Assembly (NCBI RefSeq): GCF_900109755.1
Contig: NZ_FOAR01000014.1
Location: 84,465-148,464 of the forward strand
DNA: 64,000 nucleotides
DNA from: Pseudomonas agarici
GTDB taxonomy: Bacteria; Pseudomonadota; Gammaproteobacteria; Pseudomonadales; Pseudomonadaceae
Direction of reading: 5' to 3'
The notes beneath the pieces were generated by a model, which ran no database searches, was not told the origin of the DNA, and saw only the letters and a program-made list of their open reading frames with translations. The position numbers and the translations under genes were made by a program. Positions 9,227 to 21,630 of the stretch are shown here, in pieces (position 1 is the stretch's first letter; every line of letters begins with the position of its first letter).

Positions 9227-9772
9227 ATGCCACAACGAGGTTTCACATTGAGCGAACTGCTGCTCGGGCTGAGCCTGATCGCCATTTTGGCGCATCTGGC
9301 CTCCGCATCGTTCGAGAACCTCATGGACTCGCAGCATCGCAGAATTTCCGCCGACGAGCTCGCCACCGGCTTGCGCACGGCCCGCACCGAAGCGATCTTG
9401 CGCCAGAGGAGCGTGATCATTCACCCGTTGGACGGTGACTGGAGCCAGGGCTGGAGGATCGTGATCGACCAGAACGGAAATGGCCATGAAGACCCGGACA
9501 ACCCGATCCTGAGTGAACGGCGCGGTGATGGGCGAACGCCCGTCAGGGGCAATACCACCACCAGAAGTTTTATCCGGTTCACCAGCCTGGGCGAACTGCG
9601 CTACGAGAACGGCTCGTCGCGGGGCGGCACGCTGCATATCTGTGCCAGGGAGCAGGCCATCAGCCACCGGCAGGTGGTACTGGCCGCCACCGGCAGGGTG
9701 AGAATCACTGCACAAGAGCGCCCCGAGGCGCTCTGTCAAACGGAGGGCTCAGAGCAACGAACGAACGCGTAG
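9227..9772 (+). CDS. fimT: FimT-like prepilin (GspH/FimT domain)
   Basis: 181-aa GspH/FimT-family prepilin-like protein. The leader MPQRG precedes [20 protein letters not shown] with Glu at mature position 5, then [22 protein letters not shown], the FimT/FimU signature. ATG at 9227 has AGGGAG nine bases upstream. It diverges from fimU, and its last 24 bases overlap the end of convergent ispH. The role of FimT is less clear than that of the core minor pilins; in some bacteria it binds DNA for uptake, but that is not shown for this sequence. Confidence 0.85.
   Translation: MPQRGFTLSELLLGLSLIAILAHLASASFENLMDSQHRRISADELATGLRTARTEAILRQRSVIIHPLDGDWSQGWRIVIDQNGNGHEDPDNPILSERRGDGRTPVRGNTTTRSFIRFTSLGELRYENGSSRGGTLHICAREQAISHRQVVLAATGRVRITAQERPEALCQTEGSEQRTNA
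9715..9734 (-). terminator. Hairpin inside the fimT 3' end, candidate terminator for ispH
   Basis: A perfect 8-bp stem (AGAGCGCC / GGCGCTCT) with a 4-base loop lies just beyond the ispH stop on the minus strand, inside the fimT reading frame. It has only a weak T tract, so termination is an inference. Confidence 0.4.
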
Positions 9773-10696
9773 CTCCTTGGGCACGGAGAAGGTGATATTT
9801 TCCTCGCGACCGGCCAGTTCCTCGGCAGCGCAGGCGCCCCAGGCCTGGAGCTGCTGGATCACGCCACGCACCAGCACTTCCGGGGCCGAGGCGCCAGCGG
9901 TGATGCCGATACGCTCGACGCCATCGAACCAGCTACGCTGCATGTCCTGCGCGCCGTCGATCAGGTAGGCTGGGGTCGCCATGCGCTCGGCCAGTTCACG
10001 CAAGCGATTGGAGTTGGAGCTGTTCGGGCTGCCAACCACGAGCACCACATCGCATTCGTTTGCCAGTTGCTTGACCGCGTCCTGGCGATTTTGCGTGGCG
10101 TAGCAGATGTCGTCTTTGCGCGGCCCGCCAATGGCCGGAAAACGTGCCCGAAGAGCATCGATGACCCGGCTGGTGTCGTCCATCGACAAAGTGGTCTGGG
10201 TCACGAAGGCCAACTGGTCGGGGTTGCGTACCTGCAAGGCGGCGACGTCTTTCTCGTCCTCTACCAAGTAGATGGCACCGCCGTTGCTGGCGTCGTACTG
10301 CCCCATGGTGCCTTCCACTTCCGGATGCCCCGCGTGACCGATCAGGATGCATTCACGACCCTCGCGACTGTAGCGCGCAACTTCGATATGCACCTTGGTC
10401 ACCAGCGGGCAGGTGGCATCGAACACCTTCAAGCCACGACCGGCCGCCTCGCTGCGCACGGCCTGGGAAACGCCGTGGGCACTAAAAATGACGATGACGT
10501 CATCCGGCACCTGGTCCAATTCTTCGACGAAGATGGCACCACGGGCGCGCAGGTCTTCGACGACAAATTTGTTGTGCACCACTTCGTGGCGCACGTAGAT
10601 CGGCGGTCCGAAGACCTCCAGAGCCCGGTTGACGATTTCAATCGCCCGGTCCACACCGGCGCAGAAGCCACGGGGGTTGGCGAGTTTGATTTGCAT
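9749..10696 (-). CDS. ispH: 4-hydroxy-3-methylbut-2-enyl diphosphate reductase IspH
   Basis: 315-aa [4Fe-4S] enzyme that makes IPP and DMAPP in the last step of the MEP isoprenoid pathway. Cluster ligands C12 (RGFCAGV), C96 (DATCPLV) and C198 (DDICYAT) are present, as are catalytic E126 (GHPEVEGT) and the [13 protein letters not shown] substrate loop. Start chosen at [12 protein letters not shown], the conserved N-terminus; the longer frame adds 11 unrelated residues. It is the last gene of the ribF-ileS-lspA-fkpB-ispH cluster, 63 bp after fkpB. Confidence 0.97.
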   Translation of the reverse strand: MQIKLANPRGFCAGVDRAIEIVNRALEVFGPPIYVRHEVVHNKFVVEDLRARGAIFVEELDQVPDDVIVIFSAHGVSQAVRSEAAGRGLKVFDATCPLVTKVHIEVARYSREGRECILIGHAGHPEVEGTMGQYDASNGGAIYLVEDEKDVAALQVRNPDQLAFVTQTTLSMDDTSRVIDALRARFPAIGGPRKDDICYATQNRQDAVKQLANECDVVLVVGSPNSSNSNRLRELAERMATPAYLIDGAQDMQRSWFDGVERIGITAGASAPEVLVRGVIQQLQAWGACAAEELAGREENITFSVPKELRVRSLL

Positions 10697-10759
10697 GCTA
10701 TGCCTCGTGTCTTGCGCGCAAGGGGTCAATCATTGGGTCGCCGTAACGGCCCGATGCTC

Positions 10760-11212
10760 TTAAAGCGCCTTGACCTCGAATATTTCCACATCGAAGGTCA
10801 GGGTCTTGCCGGCCAACGGGTGATTGAAGTCGACGGTCACTTCGACGTCATCGAAAGCCTTGACCACACCGGGCAGCTCGGTATTGGCCGCGTCGTTGAA
10901 GATCACCAGCAAGCCTTCCGACAGTTCCATGTCCTGGAACTGCGAACGCGGGATGATCTGTACGTTCTGCGGGTTGGGCTGGCCAAAGGCATTTTCCGCC
11001 GCAATGCTCAGGCTACGCTTGTCGCCGGCCTTGAAGCCGAACAAGGCAGCTTCGAAACCGGGTAGCAGGCTGCCGTCGCCGACCTTGAAAGTCGCCGGGG
11101 CCTTGTCGAAAGTACTGTCGACCGTGTCGCCGTTTTCCAGGCGCAAAGCGAAGTGCAAAGTCACCTGGGTGTTCTGACCGATCCGTTGTTCAGCCACTGC
11201 GTGTTCAGTCAT
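10760..11212 (-). CDS. fkpB: FKBP-type peptidyl-prolyl isomerase FkpB (SlpA-type)
   Basis: 150-aa SlpA/SlyD-related FKBP with LHFALRLENGDTVDSTF, GDGSLLPGFEAALFGFKAGDK and an inserted flap domain, ending LTFDVEIFEVKAL. It catalyses cis-trans proline isomerisation and probably acts as a cytoplasmic chaperone. Its start overlaps the lspA end by 8 bp, the usual lspA-fkpB-ispH arrangement in gamma-proteobacteria. It lacks the metal-binding His-rich tail of SlyD. Confidence 0.93.
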   Translation of the reverse strand: MTEHAVAEQRIGQNTQVTLHFALRLENGDTVDSTFDKAPATFKVGDGSLLPGFEAALFGFKAGDKRSLSIAAENAFGQPNPQNVQIIPRSQFQDMELSEGLLVIFNDAANTELPGVVKAFDDVEVTVDFNHPLAGKTLTFDVEIFEVKAL

Positions 11213-11720
11213 GAACGGTTTCTCCGGACTTTTTGCTTTTGAACATGTCCAGCGCCAGCATCACCGCGCCCACGCTAATGGCGCTGTCGGCAACGTTGAA
11301 TGCCGGGAAGTACCAGCGGTTCTGCCAGTGCACTAGGATAAAGTCGATCACATGCCCCAGGGCAATACGGTCGTACAAATTGCCCAACGCTCCGCCCAGC
11401 ACCAACGCCAGAGCGATGGCCAACCAGGTTTCGTCGCGCCCCAGGCGCTTGAGCCAGACCACCAATACCGCACTGACCACCACCGCGATCAAGGCGAACA
11501 GCCAACGCTGCCAGCCAGCGCTGTCGGCCAATAAGCTGAAGGCGGCACCGGTGTTGTAGGCCAGGGTCCAGCTAAAGTAGTCGGGAATGATCACAATCTG
11601 CTGGTACAGGGTCAGCGAGCTTTCGAAGTGGAACTTACTGACCTGATCGATGACCAGAACCACCAAGGTCAACCACAACCAGCCCAGGCGGCCGAAACGG
11701 CCGACACCGGCATTAGGCAT
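11205..11720 (-). CDS. lspA: Lipoprotein signal peptidase LspA
   Basis: 171-aa inner-membrane aspartyl peptidase that removes the signal peptide of diacylglyceryl-modified prolipoproteins. Four membrane helices are visible (starting [18 protein letters not shown]). The two catalytic Asp motifs are [14 protein letters not shown] and FNVADSAIS. It overlaps the ileS stop by 8 bp and the fkpB start by 8 bp. Confidence 0.97.
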   Translation of the reverse strand: MPNAGVGRFGRLGWLWLTLVVLVIDQVSKFHFESSLTLYQQIVIIPDYFSWTLAYNTGAAFSLLADSAGWQRWLFALIAVVVSAVLVVWLKRLGRDETWLAIALALVLGGALGNLYDRIALGHVIDFILVHWQNRWYFPAFNVADSAISVGAVMLALDMFKSKKSGETVHD

Positions 11721-14544
11721 AGTGACGCACCTCGCCTTCGCCGCTGATGTTGTCGATGCAACGACCGCAGAGCTCTGGATGCTCCGGACTCACCCCGACA
11801 TCCTCGCGGCAATGCCAGCAACGGGCACACTTGGCGTGAGCGGACTTGACCACCTTGAGCTTCAGGCCCGGCACTTCGGTGACCACCGCATCCGTCGGCG
11901 CCAGCGCCAATGGCGCCACGGTGGCGGTGGAGGTGATCAGCACGAAGCGCAGTTCGTTGCCGAGCTTGTTCAGGTCGCCGACCAGTGCTTCTTCGGCGAA
12001 CAGGGTAACTTGCGCCTGCAGGTTGCCGCCGATGGCCTTGGCGGCGCGCAGATTCTCCATTTCCTTGTTGACCGCGGCCTTGACCGCCATGATCCGCTCC
12101 CAGTAGGCGCGATCCAGCTCGAAGCCTTCCGGCAGCTCGCTGAGACCGTCATACCAGGTGTTGAGCATCACCGATTCGTTGCGCTCGCCCGGCAGGTACT
12201 GCCACAGTTCGTCGGCGGTAAAGGCCAGGATCGGTGCGATCCAACGCACCAGCGCCTCAGAGATATGGAACAGCGCCGTTTGGCAGGAACGCCGGGCCTT
12301 GCTGTTGGCGCCGGTGGTGTACTGGCGATCCTTAATGATGTCCAGGTAGAAACCGCCCAACTCCTGCACGCAGAAGTTATGCACCTTGGAGTAGACGTTC
12401 CAGAAACGGTACTCACCGTAGTGCAGCTCCAGCTCGCGTTGCAGCAACAGGGTACGATCCACTGCCCAGCGATCCAGAGCAAGCATTTCTTCCGCCGGCA
12501 GGAGATCGCTGGCCGGGTTGAAACCGCTCAGGTTGGAGAGCAGGAAACGCGCGGTGTTGCGGATACGCCGGTAGGCGTCGGCACTGCGTTGCAGGATCTG
12601 ATCGGAGACCGCCATTTCGCCCGAGTAGTCGGTCGAGGCGACCCACAGACGCATGATGTCGGCGCCCAGAGTGTCGTTGACTTTCTGTGGCGCGATCACG
12701 TTGCCCAGGGATTTGGACATCTTGCGACCCGCTTCGTCGACGGTGAAACCGTGGGTCAGCAGCTCGCGGTACGGCGCGTGGTTGTCGATGGCGCAACCGG
12801 TCAGCAGCGAGGAGTGGAACCAGCCGCGATGCTGGTCCGAACCTTCCAGGTACAGGTCGGCACGTGAGCCGCTCTCGTGGCCCATCGGGTGCGAACCGCG
12901 CAGCACGTGCCAGTGGGTGGTGCCGGAGTCGAACCAGACGTCGAGAGTGTCGCTGATCTTGTCGTACAGCGGCGCTTCGTCGCCCAGCAACTCGGCGGCG
13001 TCCAGCTTGAACCAGGCCTCGATGCCCTCTTTCTCGACACGCTGGGCCACCTGCTCCATCAGTTCAACGGTGCGCGGATGCAGCTCGCCGCTTTGCTTGT
13101 TGAGGAAGAACGGAATCGGCACGCCCCAATTACGCTGGCGCGAGATGCACCAGTCCGGACGGTTGGCGATCATCGAATGCAGGCGTGCCTGGCCCCAGGC
13201 CGGCACGAACTGGGTCTCTTCGATGGCCTTGATGGCCCGCTCGCGCAGGGTATCGCCGGCCACTGGCGCCTTGTCCATGCCGATGAACCATTGCGCGGTG
13301 GCACGATAGATCAACGGGGTCTTGTGGCGCCAGCAATGCATGTAGCTGTGGCTGATGGTCTCGGTGTGCAGCAGAGCACCGACTTCACTGAGCTTGTCGA
13401 TGATGTTCGGGTTGGCTTTCCAGATGAACTGGCCACCGAAAAACTCCAGGGAATCGACGTACACGCCATTGCTCTGTACCGGCGCGAGGATGTCGTCGTT
13501 GACCATGCCGTAGTGCTTGCAGGTCTTGAAGTCGTCCTCGCCGTAGGCCGGAGCGGAGTGAACCACGCCGGTGCCAGCACCCAGTTCCACGTAGTCGGCC
13601 AGATAGACCGGCGACAGGCGATCATGGAACGGGTGACGGAAGTTGATCAACTCCAGGGCTTCACCCTTGGCGGTAGCCACCACCGAACCTTCCAGGCCGT
13701 AGCGCGACAGGCACGATTGCACCAGTTCTTCGGCCAGCAGCAGCCATTTGTCGCCGACATCGACCAGGGCATAGCTGAACTCGGGATGAACGTTCAGCGC
13801 CTGGTTGGCCGGAATCGTCCATGGGGTGGTGGTCCAGATCACGATCGAGGCCGGCTTGGCCAGCGATGACAGGCCGAACGCGGCGGCCAGCTTGTCCGGA
13901 TCGGCAATCGGGAATGCCACGTCGATGGTCGAGGACTTCTTGTCCTGGTACTCGACCTCGGCTTCAGCCAGGGCCGAACCGCAATCGAAACACCAGTTTA
14001 CCGGTTTGAGGCCCTTGAACACGAAGCCGCCCTTGACGATTTCGGCCAGGGCACGGATTTCACCGGCTTCGTTCTTGAAATCCATGGTCTTGTAGGGGTT
14101 GGCCCAATCGCCCAATACACCCAGGCGGATGAATTCGGCCTTTTGCCCTTCGATCTGCTCGGTGGCGTAGGCACGGCACAGTTCGCGAGTCTTGTCCGCG
14201 CCCAGGTTCTTGCCGTGGGTCACTTCGACTTTGTGCTCGATCGGCAAGCCATGGCAGTCCCAACCCGGCACATACGGCGCATCGAAGCCGGCCAGGGTCT
14301 TGGAGCGGATGATCATGTCCTTGAGAATTTTGTTCAGCGCATGACCGATGTGAATCGTGCCGTTGGCATACGGAGGACCGTCGTGAAGGACGAACTTCGG
14401 ACGATCCTTGCCAATCTCGCGCAACTTCCGGTACAGGCCAATGCTGTCCCAGCGCTGCAGGATCTGCGGTTCGCGCTGTGGCAGGCCGGCCTTCATTGGG
14501 AAGGCGGTGTCCGGAAGGTTAAGCGTGGCTTTGTAGTCGGTCAT
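11713..14544 (-). CDS. ileS: Isoleucyl-tRNA synthetase
   Basis: 943-aa class I synthetase charging tRNA-Ile. The HIGH motif ([15 protein letters not shown]) and KMSKS motif ([10 protein letters not shown]) are intact, the CP1 editing domain lies between them, and the C-terminal zinc site is complete (CARCWHC...CGRC). Its start overlaps the ribF stop as ATGA. Length and motifs match the ordinary housekeeping IleS type rather than the eukaryote-like, mupirocin-resistant type. Confidence 0.98.
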   Translation of the reverse strand: MTDYKATLNLPDTAFPMKAGLPQREPQILQRWDSIGLYRKLREIGKDRPKFVLHDGPPYANGTIHIGHALNKILKDMIIRSKTLAGFDAPYVPGWDCHGLPIEHKVEVTHGKNLGADKTRELCRAYATEQIEGQKAEFIRLGVLGDWANPYKTMDFKNEAGEIRALAEIVKGGFVFKGLKPVNWCFDCGSALAEAEVEYQDKKSSTIDVAFPIADPDKLAAAFGLSSLAKPASIVIWTTTPWTIPANQALNVHPEFSYALVDVGDKWLLLAEELVQSCLSRYGLEGSVVATAKGEALELINFRHPFHDRLSPVYLADYVELGAGTGVVHSAPAYGEDDFKTCKHYGMVNDDILAPVQSNGVYVDSLEFFGGQFIWKANPNIIDKLSEVGALLHTETISHSYMHCWRHKTPLIYRATAQWFIGMDKAPVAGDTLRERAIKAIEETQFVPAWGQARLHSMIANRPDWCISRQRNWGVPIPFFLNKQSGELHPRTVELMEQVAQRVEKEGIEAWFKLDAAELLGDEAPLYDKISDTLDVWFDSGTTHWHVLRGSHPMGHESGSRADLYLEGSDQHRGWFHSSLLTGCAIDNHAPYRELLTHGFTVDEAGRKMSKSLGNVIAPQKVNDTLGADIMRLWVASTDYSGEMAVSDQILQRSADAYRRIRNTARFLLSNLSGFNPASDLLPAEEMLALDRWAVDRTLLLQRELELHYGEYRFWNVYSKVHNFCVQELGGFYLDIIKDRQYTTGANSKARRSCQTALFHISEALVRWIAPILAFTADELWQYLPGERNESVMLNTWYDGLSELPEGFELDRAYWERIMAVKAAVNKEMENLRAAKAIGGNLQAQVTLFAEEALVGDLNKLGNELRFVLITSTATVAPLALAPTDAVVTEVPGLKLKVVKSAHAKCARCWHCREDVGVSPEHPELCGRCIDNISGEGEVRHYA

Positions 14545-15491
14545 TTCAGGCTCTTTTTAAGCGGTGAACCCTGCCAATGGGCACGGGCGACGGCGACGTC
14601 CGCATTGATCGCCGTCTTGAGCGCCTCCAGGGAGGCGAATCGCTGCTCATCGCGCAGCTTGTGGTGGAAAACCACGGTCAAACGCCGGCCATAGAGATCA
14701 CCGGCAAAATCCAGCAGATGCACTTCCAGGTGAGCACTGCCATCACCCGACACCGTGGGTCGCACGCCGATATTGGCGACGCCCGGCCACCGCTGGCCGT
14801 CGATCTCGACACTGACCAGGTAGACTCCCGTCAGCGGCACGCGACGGCGCTTGAGCTGCACGTTGGCCGTGGGCGTGCCCAATTGGCGCGCCAGCTTCTG
14901 TCCGTGTAATACCCGCCCGCCAATCCAGAACGGACGGCCCAGCAACTGCTCGGCCAAGGCAAAATCAGCTGCGGCCAGGGCATCACGCACCTGCGTGCTG
15001 CTGACCCGCAAACCATCGAGTTCAACCGTCTGCGCCGCTTCGACGGTAAAGCCACGGCGACTACCGGCCTTCAGCAGAAACTCGAAATCACCCGCCCGGT
15101 CGCAGCCGAAACGGAAGTCATCACCGACCTCCAGGTGCTGCACGCCCAGCCCGTCCACCAGGATGGTATCGACGAACTCGGCGGCACTGAGTTTGCTCAA
15201 GCACTGGTTGAACGCCAGGCACAACACCCGATCCACGCCTTCGGCAGCCAGCAGTTGCAGTTTGTCGCGTAAACGAGCCAAGCGGGCCGGTGCGGTCTCT
15301 GGAGCGAAAAATTCACGGGGCTGCGGCTCGAAGATCACCACGCAGCTAGGCACGCCCAACTCCAGCGCGCGCGCGCGCAGTCGAGCCAGGATAGCCTGGT
15401 GACCCCGGTGAACACCGTCAAAGTTGCCAATAGTGGCGACACAGCCCCGATGCTGGGGACGTAAGTTGTGAAGACCTCGAACCAGCTGCAT
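14541..15491 (-). CDS. ribF: Bifunctional riboflavin kinase / FAD synthetase RibF
   Basis: 316-aa bifunctional enzyme making FMN and then FAD. The N-terminal nucleotidyltransferase has [11 protein letters not shown]; the C-terminal flavokinase has [12 protein letters not shown] and [11 protein letters not shown]. Start chosen at [16 protein letters not shown], the conserved Pseudomonas N-terminus; a Met six residues earlier (MSKKRV) is an alternative. First gene of the ribF-ileS-lspA-fkpB-ispH unit. Confidence 0.95.
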   Translation of the reverse strand: MQLVRGLHNLRPQHRGCVATIGNFDGVHRGHQAILARLRARALELGVPSCVVIFEPQPREFFAPETAPARLARLRDKLQLLAAEGVDRVLCLAFNQCLSKLSAAEFVDTILVDGLGVQHLEVGDDFRFGCDRAGDFEFLLKAGSRRGFTVEAAQTVELDGLRVSSTQVRDALAAADFALAEQLLGRPFWIGGRVLHGQKLARQLGTPTANVQLKRRRVPLTGVYLVSVEIDGQRWPGVANIGVRPTVSGDGSAHLEVHLLDFAGDLYGRRLTVVFHHKLRDEQRFASLEALKTAINADVAVARAHWQGSPLKKSLK

Positions 15492-15648
15492 AACGCGCTT
15501 CTTGCTCATAAAGTGGTCGATTATACCCATACCCGGTGGTGGACGACAGGCAACAGCTGCATCCAAATCAATCGAACAGACAAAACGCTCACACCCAGCC
15601 TCTCCCCGACAGAAACAAGCCTGACTCTACAGCGAACAAGCTTGCCCA

Positions 15649-17187
15649 TCACAGCAACGACCGGCGATTGAAATGCCGCAGGCGCAACCCCAACAACAGC
15701 AACGTGCCAAAGTAGGCTATCACCCCGGCCGCCACCAATGCGCCCAGGCGCAGGAAGCGTTCAAGCATATGCCCCTGATCCCAGCTCGGCATCCAGTGCA
15801 TCAAGCCCAGTAATACCACCGACATTACGCCGACAGCGACCAGCAACTTCAGCAGATACGCCGCCCAACCCGGTTGTGGCATGAACAGCTTCTGCTTGCG
15901 CAACTGCCAGAACAGCAGACCGGCATTGATGCAAGCACCCCCACTGATGGCCAAGGCCAGCCCGGCATGGGCCAGTGGCCCGATAAAGACCAGGTTGAGC
16001 AACTGCGTGACGACCAGGGTAAAAATCGCGATTTTTACCGGTGTGCGAATGTTCTGCTGCGCGTAAAAACCCGGTGCCAGCACCTTGATCATGATGATCC
16101 CGAGCAGGCCGATCGAATAAGCAATCAGTGCCCGCTGGGTCATGGACGCGTCGAAAGCACTGAACTGACCGTACTGGAACAGTGAAACGGTCAGGGGTTC
16201 GGAGAGCACCGCCAATGCCAGGGAGCACGGTAGCACCAGCAGACAGCACAGTCGCAGCCCCCAATCGAGAATGCGTGAGTACTCGTGGCGATCCTGGCTG
16301 GCGTAGGTCTTGGACAGGATCGGCAGCAGGATGGTCCCCAGAGCCACACCCAGCACGCCGGACGGCAGCTCCATCAAGCGGTCGGCATAATACATCCAGG
16401 ACACCGAACCCGCCATCAGGAACGAGGCGAAGATGGTATTGATGATCAACGAGATCTGACTGACCGATACCCCGAGAATGGCCGGCAACATCTGCTTCAT
16501 AACGCGCCAGACCCCGGTATCGCGCAAGCTCAGGCGTGGCAGTACCAGCATGCCGATTTTCTTCAGGTGCGGCAGTTGGTAGAGCAATTGCGCCAGGCCG
16601 CCCGCCAGAACCGCCCACCCCAGCGCCATCACCGGCGGGTCGAAATACGGCGTCAAGCACAACGCAAAGATGATCATGCTGACATTCAGCAGGGTCGGCA
16701 CGAACGCCGGGACCGAGAAGCGGTTCCAGGTATTGAGGATCGCACCGGCCAGGGACGACAGCGAAATCAGCAATATATAGGGAAAGGTCACCCGCAGAAG
16801 ATCCGCGGTCAGCTTGAACTTCTCGGGCGTATCGGTGAAGCCGGGCGCGGTCGCCCAGATGACCCAGGGCGCAGCAACCATCCCGAGCACCGTCACCAGA
16901 GCCAGGACCAAAGTCAGCATGCCGCTCACATAGGCAATGAAGGTGCGTGTCGCCTCTTCGCCCTGCTGGCTCTTGTATTCCGCCAGGATCGGCACGAATG
17001 CCTGGGAGAAAGCCCCCTCGGCAAAAATTCGCCGCAGCAGGTTGGGCAACTTAAAGGCAATAAAAAAGGCATCGGTGGCCATGCCGGCACCGAAGGCGCG
17101 CGCGATGATGGTATCGCGAACAAACCCCAGAACCCGGGAAATCATCGTGATAGAGCTAACGGCGGCCAACGACTTGAGCAAATTCAT
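15649..17187 (-). CDS. murJ: Lipid II flippase MurJ
   Basis: 512-aa MOP-superfamily membrane protein with about 14 helices that moves lipid II across the inner membrane for peptidoglycan synthesis. The N-terminus [22 protein letters not shown] is diagnostic, as is [19 protein letters not shown]. In-frame codons upstream to 17295 run into the intergenic repeat and were excluded. A 157-bp gap separates it from ribF downstream. A copy of the three-copy intergenic repeat lies upstream. Confidence 0.95.
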   Translation of the reverse strand: MNLLKSLAAVSSITMISRVLGFVRDTIIARAFGAGMATDAFFIAFKLPNLLRRIFAEGAFSQAFVPILAEYKSQQGEEATRTFIAYVSGMLTLVLALVTVLGMVAAPWVIWATAPGFTDTPEKFKLTADLLRVTFPYILLISLSSLAGAILNTWNRFSVPAFVPTLLNVSMIIFALCLTPYFDPPVMALGWAVLAGGLAQLLYQLPHLKKIGMLVLPRLSLRDTGVWRVMKQMLPAILGVSVSQISLIINTIFASFLMAGSVSWMYYADRLMELPSGVLGVALGTILLPILSKTYASQDRHEYSRILDWGLRLCCLLVLPCSLALAVLSEPLTVSLFQYGQFSAFDASMTQRALIAYSIGLLGIIMIKVLAPGFYAQQNIRTPVKIAIFTLVVTQLLNLVFIGPLAHAGLALAISGGACINAGLLFWQLRKQKLFMPQPGWAAYLLKLLVAVGVMSVVLLGLMHWMPSWDQGHMLERFLRLGALVAAGVIAYFGTLLLLGLRLRHFNRRSLL

Positions 17188-17328
17188 TGAGAGATTGTGT
17201 GCCTTTGGGTAAAGAACAGGCGAATAAAGCGCCCAGCTATGCGATACTCCGCGCCGCAACAGCACAGAGCCAAAACTCGCGAGTTTACAGGTCATACGCC
17301 GGAAAGAAATATCCCGTCACCAGCCCTT

Positions 17329-17455
17329 GTGAAAACGTAGCGAGCGAAGGCAAGACAAGGCAAAAACAAGCCTGGGGTCCTACCCGACTTAGGGATCTGC
17401 ATGAGCATTCCGAGCTTGTTTTTGACGCAGTATTGTCGGCGCGGTCGTTTTCACG
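17329..17455 (+). repeat. Intergenic structured repeat, copy A (murJ / rpsT gap)
   Basis: One of three diverged copies of an element of about 120-140 bp (others at 19678-19817 and 22124-22250). It starts GTGAAAACGTAGCGAGCGAA, almost as in copy C, and contains GGGATCTGCATGAGCATTCC, almost as in copy B. Arms CAAAAACAAGC (17361-17371) and GCTTGTTTTTG (17414-17424) form a perfect 11-bp stem. The 390-bp murJ-rpsT gap otherwise holds only the rpsT promoter. Confidence 0.7.
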
Positions 17456-17495
17456 AAAACTGCATCGACCACTCAGCGGAACGCATTGCCTGCCC

Positions 17496-17524
17496 TTGAC
17501 AAGACTTCAACTCATCGGCATGAT
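17496..17524 (+). promoter_or_regulatory. Candidate sigma-70 promoter of rpsT
   Basis: TTGACA (17496-17501) and CATGAT (17519-17524) are separated by 17 bp, about 54 bp before the rpsT start. The -35 is consensus and the -10 matches at 4 of 6. A CGAGGAGC ribosome-binding site follows near 17564. Confidence 0.55.
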
Positions 17525-17577
17525 TCGCGGCCTATTTTGTTTGCTATTTCCTAAAAAGTCTTTCGAGGAGCTCGACG

Positions 17578-17856
17578 GTGGCCAACTCACCTTCCGCCAA
17601 AAAACGTGCAAAACAGGCTGAGAAGCGTCGCAGCCACAACGCCAGCCTGCGTTCCATGGTTCGTACCTACATCAAGAACGTAGTGAAAGCCATCGACGCA
17701 AAAGACGCTGCTAAAGCTCAAGCTGCCTATGTTCTGGCTGTTCCTGTTATCGACCGCATGGCCGATAAAGGTATCATCCACAAGAACAAGGCCGCTCGCC
17801 ATAAAGGTCGCCTGAATGGCCATATCAAGGCCCTGAACCTTGCTGCCGCAGCCTAA
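17578..17856 (+). CDS. rpsT: 30S ribosomal protein S20
   Basis: 92-aa basic ribosomal protein binding 16S rRNA in the body of the 30S subunit. The sequence [20 protein letters not shown] and [19 protein letters not shown] is characteristic. Translation starts at GTG after CGAGGAGC; rare start codons are common for S20 and are tied to autogenous control in E. coli. A bidirectional terminator follows immediately. Confidence 0.98.
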   Translation: MANSPSAKKRAKQAEKRRSHNASLRSMVRTYIKNVVKAIDAKDAAKAQAAYVLAVPVIDRMADKGIIHKNKAARHKGRLNGHIKALNLAAAA

Positions 17857-17870
17857 GCGACACGCTTGTT

Positions 17871-17898
17871 AAAAAACCGACCCCAGGGTCGGTTTTTT
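17871..17898. terminator. Bidirectional rho-independent terminator between rpsT and creA
   Basis: Stem CCGACCC (17877-17883) / GGGTCGG (17886-17892) is flanked by six A on the left and six T on the right. It can serve both rpsT on the plus strand and creA on the minus strand. Confidence 0.88.
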
Positions 17899-17988
17899 AT
17901 TGCCCGGAATATTTACCCTGAATGGCGATGCAGAACACTACAACCTGTCTTCCCGCGCCCATGGGCGACGCGGGAGCCAGCGGCGAAA

Positions 17989-18453
17989 TCAGGGGTTCTG
18001 CGGCCAAGGTAGAATCGGAATGGCCGTCACTGCATTCTGCGGACTGCCTTCGATCAAGCGATCGCTATAGACCAGATACACCAGCGTATTGCGCTTCTTA
18101 TCGAGGAAGCGCACCACCTGCATGGTCTTGAACACCAGCGACGTGCGCTCCTTGAACACCTCATCACCCTCCTTCAACTCACCACTGAAGCGAATTGGTC
18201 CAACCTGGCGACAGGCAATCGAAGCCTCGGCACGATCCTCCGCCAAGCCCAGACCACCCTTCAGGCCACCCGTCTTGGCCCGAGACAAATAGCACGTCAC
18301 CCCTTCGACCTTCGGATCATCGAACGCCTCGACCACAATCCGGTCATTCGGACCGACAAACTTGAACACCGTGGACACTCGACCGATCTCTTCAGCCGAC
18401 ACCAACAACGGCGTCACCAGGAACAACCCCAATAACCCTTTCACCCACTTCAT
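17989..18453 (-). CDS. creA: CreA family periplasmic protein
   Basis: 154-aa exported protein of the CreA family (named from the E. coli creABCD locus; function unknown). It has a signal peptide ([22 protein letters not shown]) and the family core [40 protein letters not shown] and [15 protein letters not shown]. The ATG at 18453 follows AAGGAGAAGG; an in-frame ATG seven codons earlier overlaps the proB stop and is less likely. It is directly downstream of proB on the same strand. No cre two-component genes are nearby. Confidence 0.88.
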   Translation of the reverse strand: MKWVKGLLGLFLVTPLLVSAEEIGRVSTVFKFVGPNDRIVVEAFDDPKVEGVTCYLSRAKTGGLKGGLGLAEDRAEASIACRQVGPIRFSGELKEGDEVFKERTSLVFKTMQVVRFLDKKRNTLVYLVYSDRLIEGSPQNAVTAIPILPWPQNP

Positions 18454-18473
18454 GCCCTTCTCCTTCGAGCCCA

Positions 18474-19592
18474 TTACACTAGAATCAGATTATCGCGATG
18501 AACCAGCTCAGGCTCTGCCATATAACCCAGCAAACCGACAATCGCATCCGATGACTGACCAATGATCTTCTGCGCCTCTAAAGCGCTGTAGTTGGCGAGC
18601 CCACGGGCAATCTCACGACCATCCGGTGCCACGCACACCACCATTTCGCCACGCCGGAAGCTCCCCTGCACCCGTTTCACCCCTACCGGCAGCAAGCTCT
18701 TATGATCACGCACCAGGGCATTGACCGCCCCATCATCCAGCACCAGCGTGCCACGGGTCTGAAGATGCCCGGCCAGCCATTGCTTGCGTGCGGCCAGCAT
18801 GCCGCGCTCGGGCGACAACAAGGTACCGATACGCTCGCCCGCCTTCAGGCGATCCAGCACCCGCTCCAGGCGACCGCCAACGATGATCGTATGCGCACCG
18901 GAGCGCGCCGCCAGCCGTGCCGCACGTAGCTTGGTCTGCATACCACCGCGCCCCAAGGCGCCACCGGTACCGCCCGCCACCGCATCCAGCGCCGGATCAT
19001 CGGCACGCGCCTCGTAGATCAGTTGGGCATCGGGATTGTGGCGCGGATCGGCGTCGAACATGCCGTCGCGATCCGTCAGGATCACCAGCAGGTCCGCTTC
19101 CACCAGATTGGCAACCAGCGCCGCCAGGGTATCGTTGTCGCCGAAACGGATTTCATCGGTGACCACGGTGTCATTCTCGTTGATCACTGGGATCACCTTG
19201 AGCTCCACCAGGGCTCGCAACGTACTGCGTGCATTGAGGTAACGCTTGCGATCGGACAGGTCGTCGTGGGTCAGCAGAATCTGCGCGGTATGGCGACCAT
19301 GCTCGGCAAAGCTCGACTCCCAAGCCTGCACCAGCCCCATCTGACCAATGGCTGCTGCGGCCTGTAACTCATGCATGGCACTCGGTCGCACCGTCCAGCC
19401 AAGCCGGCTCATGCCTGCCGCCACCGCGCCGGACGACACCAGCACCAGCTCCACGCCCGCCTCGTGCAAGGCCACCATTTGCTCGACCCAGACCCCCATT
19501 GCCGCGCGATCCAGCCCCTTGCCGTCCGCCGTCAGCAACGCGCTGCCGATCTTCACAACCCAACGCCGCGCACCTGTCACCTTGCTCCGCAT
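18474..19592 (-). CDS. proB: Glutamate 5-kinase ProB
   Basis: 372-aa enzyme phosphorylating glutamate, the first step of proline synthesis and the feedback-inhibited one. The amino-acid kinase domain has [27 protein letters not shown] and [12 protein letters not shown], and the C-terminus has a PUA domain ([16 protein letters not shown]). It lies downstream of obgE, separated by a terminator and repeat copy B. No proA neighbour is visible. Confidence 0.96.
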   Translation of the reverse strand: MRSKVTGARRWVVKIGSALLTADGKGLDRAAMGVWVEQMVALHEAGVELVLVSSGAVAAGMSRLGWTVRPSAMHELQAAAAIGQMGLVQAWESSFAEHGRHTAQILLTHDDLSDRKRYLNARSTLRALVELKVIPVINENDTVVTDEIRFGDNDTLAALVANLVEADLLVILTDRDGMFDADPRHNPDAQLIYEARADDPALDAVAGGTGGALGRGGMQTKLRAARLAARSGAHTIIVGGRLERVLDRLKAGERIGTLLSPERGMLAARKQWLAGHLQTRGTLVLDDGAVNALVRDHKSLLPVGVKRVQGSFRRGEMVVCVAPDGREIARGLANYSALEAQKIIGQSSDAIVGLLGYMAEPELVHRDNLILV

Positions 19593-19677
19593 GATCTTCC
19601 AACCTTAGCTTGCGAGCAGCGCGACCGAGCACCACCCACGCAATTATGTGATTGACGTTTACCGATACAGTATTCGC

Positions 19678-19817
19678 ACGAACAGTCGGCCAGCGCAGGC
19701 CGGACACGACAAAAACAAGCGAGGAACGACCGGGATCGTGCCCAACTACTGGGATCTACACGAGCGTTCCGAGACTGTCTTTAACGCCGCATGGCCGAGC
19801 GCCGCCACTTTTCGCAC
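19678..19817 (+). repeat. Intergenic structured repeat, copy B (proB / obgE gap)
   Basis: Second copy of the element described at 17329. It shares CAAAAACAAGC (19710-19720), GGGATCTACACGAGCGTTCC and TTTAACGCCGCATGGCCGAG with the others. Its stem is the most degenerate of the three, with about 7 of 10 pairs kept. It fills most of the 275-bp gap between the proB start and the obgE stop. Confidence 0.65.
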
Positions 19818-19824
19818 GGATACT

Positions 19825-19849
19825 AAAACGCCGCTTCAGTGAGCGGCGT
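19825..19849 (-). terminator. Rho-independent terminator of obgE
   Basis: Perfect 8-bp stem ACGCCGCT / AGCGGCGT with a 6-base loop, followed by TTTT on the minus strand, 19 bp after the obgE stop. Confidence 0.75.
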
Positions 19850-19867
19850 ACTAGTTTACCGAAGGAA

Positions 19868-21106
<1,239 letters not shown>

Positions 21107-21148
21107 TCACCGGGACGAGCCGAATAACCACAAATATCAAGTATAAGA

Positions 21149-21277
21149 CTCTTGCAAAGATGAGCGCGGCAACTCAGGCCTTGCCCGAAACCTGCCTGCG
21201 CGGCGAGCTTTCGAACAAACCCGCTCAACCACCGAAAAATCCAGCGCCGACAGCCCATACAAACAGCTTTGCAAGAG
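21149..21277. repeat. Long-range inverted repeat in the rpmA-obgE gap
   Basis: Arms CTCTTGCAAAG (21149-21159) and CTTTGCAAGAG (21267-21277) are perfectly complementary across 107 bp. The gap lies between the obgE start and the rpmA terminator on the minus strand, so it would be in the obgE leader. Function unknown. Confidence 0.55.
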
Positions 21278-21293
21278 ACTCACCCTACAAACG

Positions 21294-21319
21294 AAAAAGC
21301 CCCGTCGCAAGACGGGGCT
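21294..21319 (-). terminator. Rho-independent terminator of rplU-rpmA
   Basis: Stem GCCCCGTC (21299-21306) / GACGGGGC (21311-21318), 4-base loop, then a run of T on the minus strand, 19 bp beyond the rpmA stop. Confidence 0.88.
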
Positions 21320-21337
21320 TCTCCAGCATCCTCGCGA

Positions 21338-21595
21338 TTAAGCCGCGACAACGCTCACGTAACGACGATTGAAAGCGCCTTTTACTTCAAACTTGATCAC
21401 ACCTTCGACTTTAGCGAAGAGAGTGTGGTCCTTACCCATGCCAACGCCGTAACCGGCGTGGAACTGGGTGCCGCGCTGACGCACGATGATGTTGCCCGCT
21501 TTGATAGCCTGGCCGCCATACATCTTCACGCCAAGGCGTTTAGCTTCTGAGTCGCGACCGTTACGGGTACTACCACCCGCTTTTTTGTGTGCCAT
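21338..21595 (-). CDS. rpmA: 50S ribosomal protein L27
   Basis: 85-aa ribosomal protein whose N-terminus reaches the peptidyl transferase centre. [20 protein letters not shown] and [11 protein letters not shown] are diagnostic. It begins directly with MAHKK, without the cleavable N-terminal extension seen in Firmicutes. It is 35 bp after rplU and ends in a strong terminator. Confidence 0.98.
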   Translation of the reverse strand: MAHKKAGGSTRNGRDSEAKRLGVKMYGGQAIKAGNIIVRQRGTQFHAGYGVGMGKDHTLFAKVEGVIKFEVKGAFNRRYVSVVAA

Positions 21596-21630
21596 GAGTT
21601 CAATTCTCCAAAAAGGGGATTAGGCTGAAA

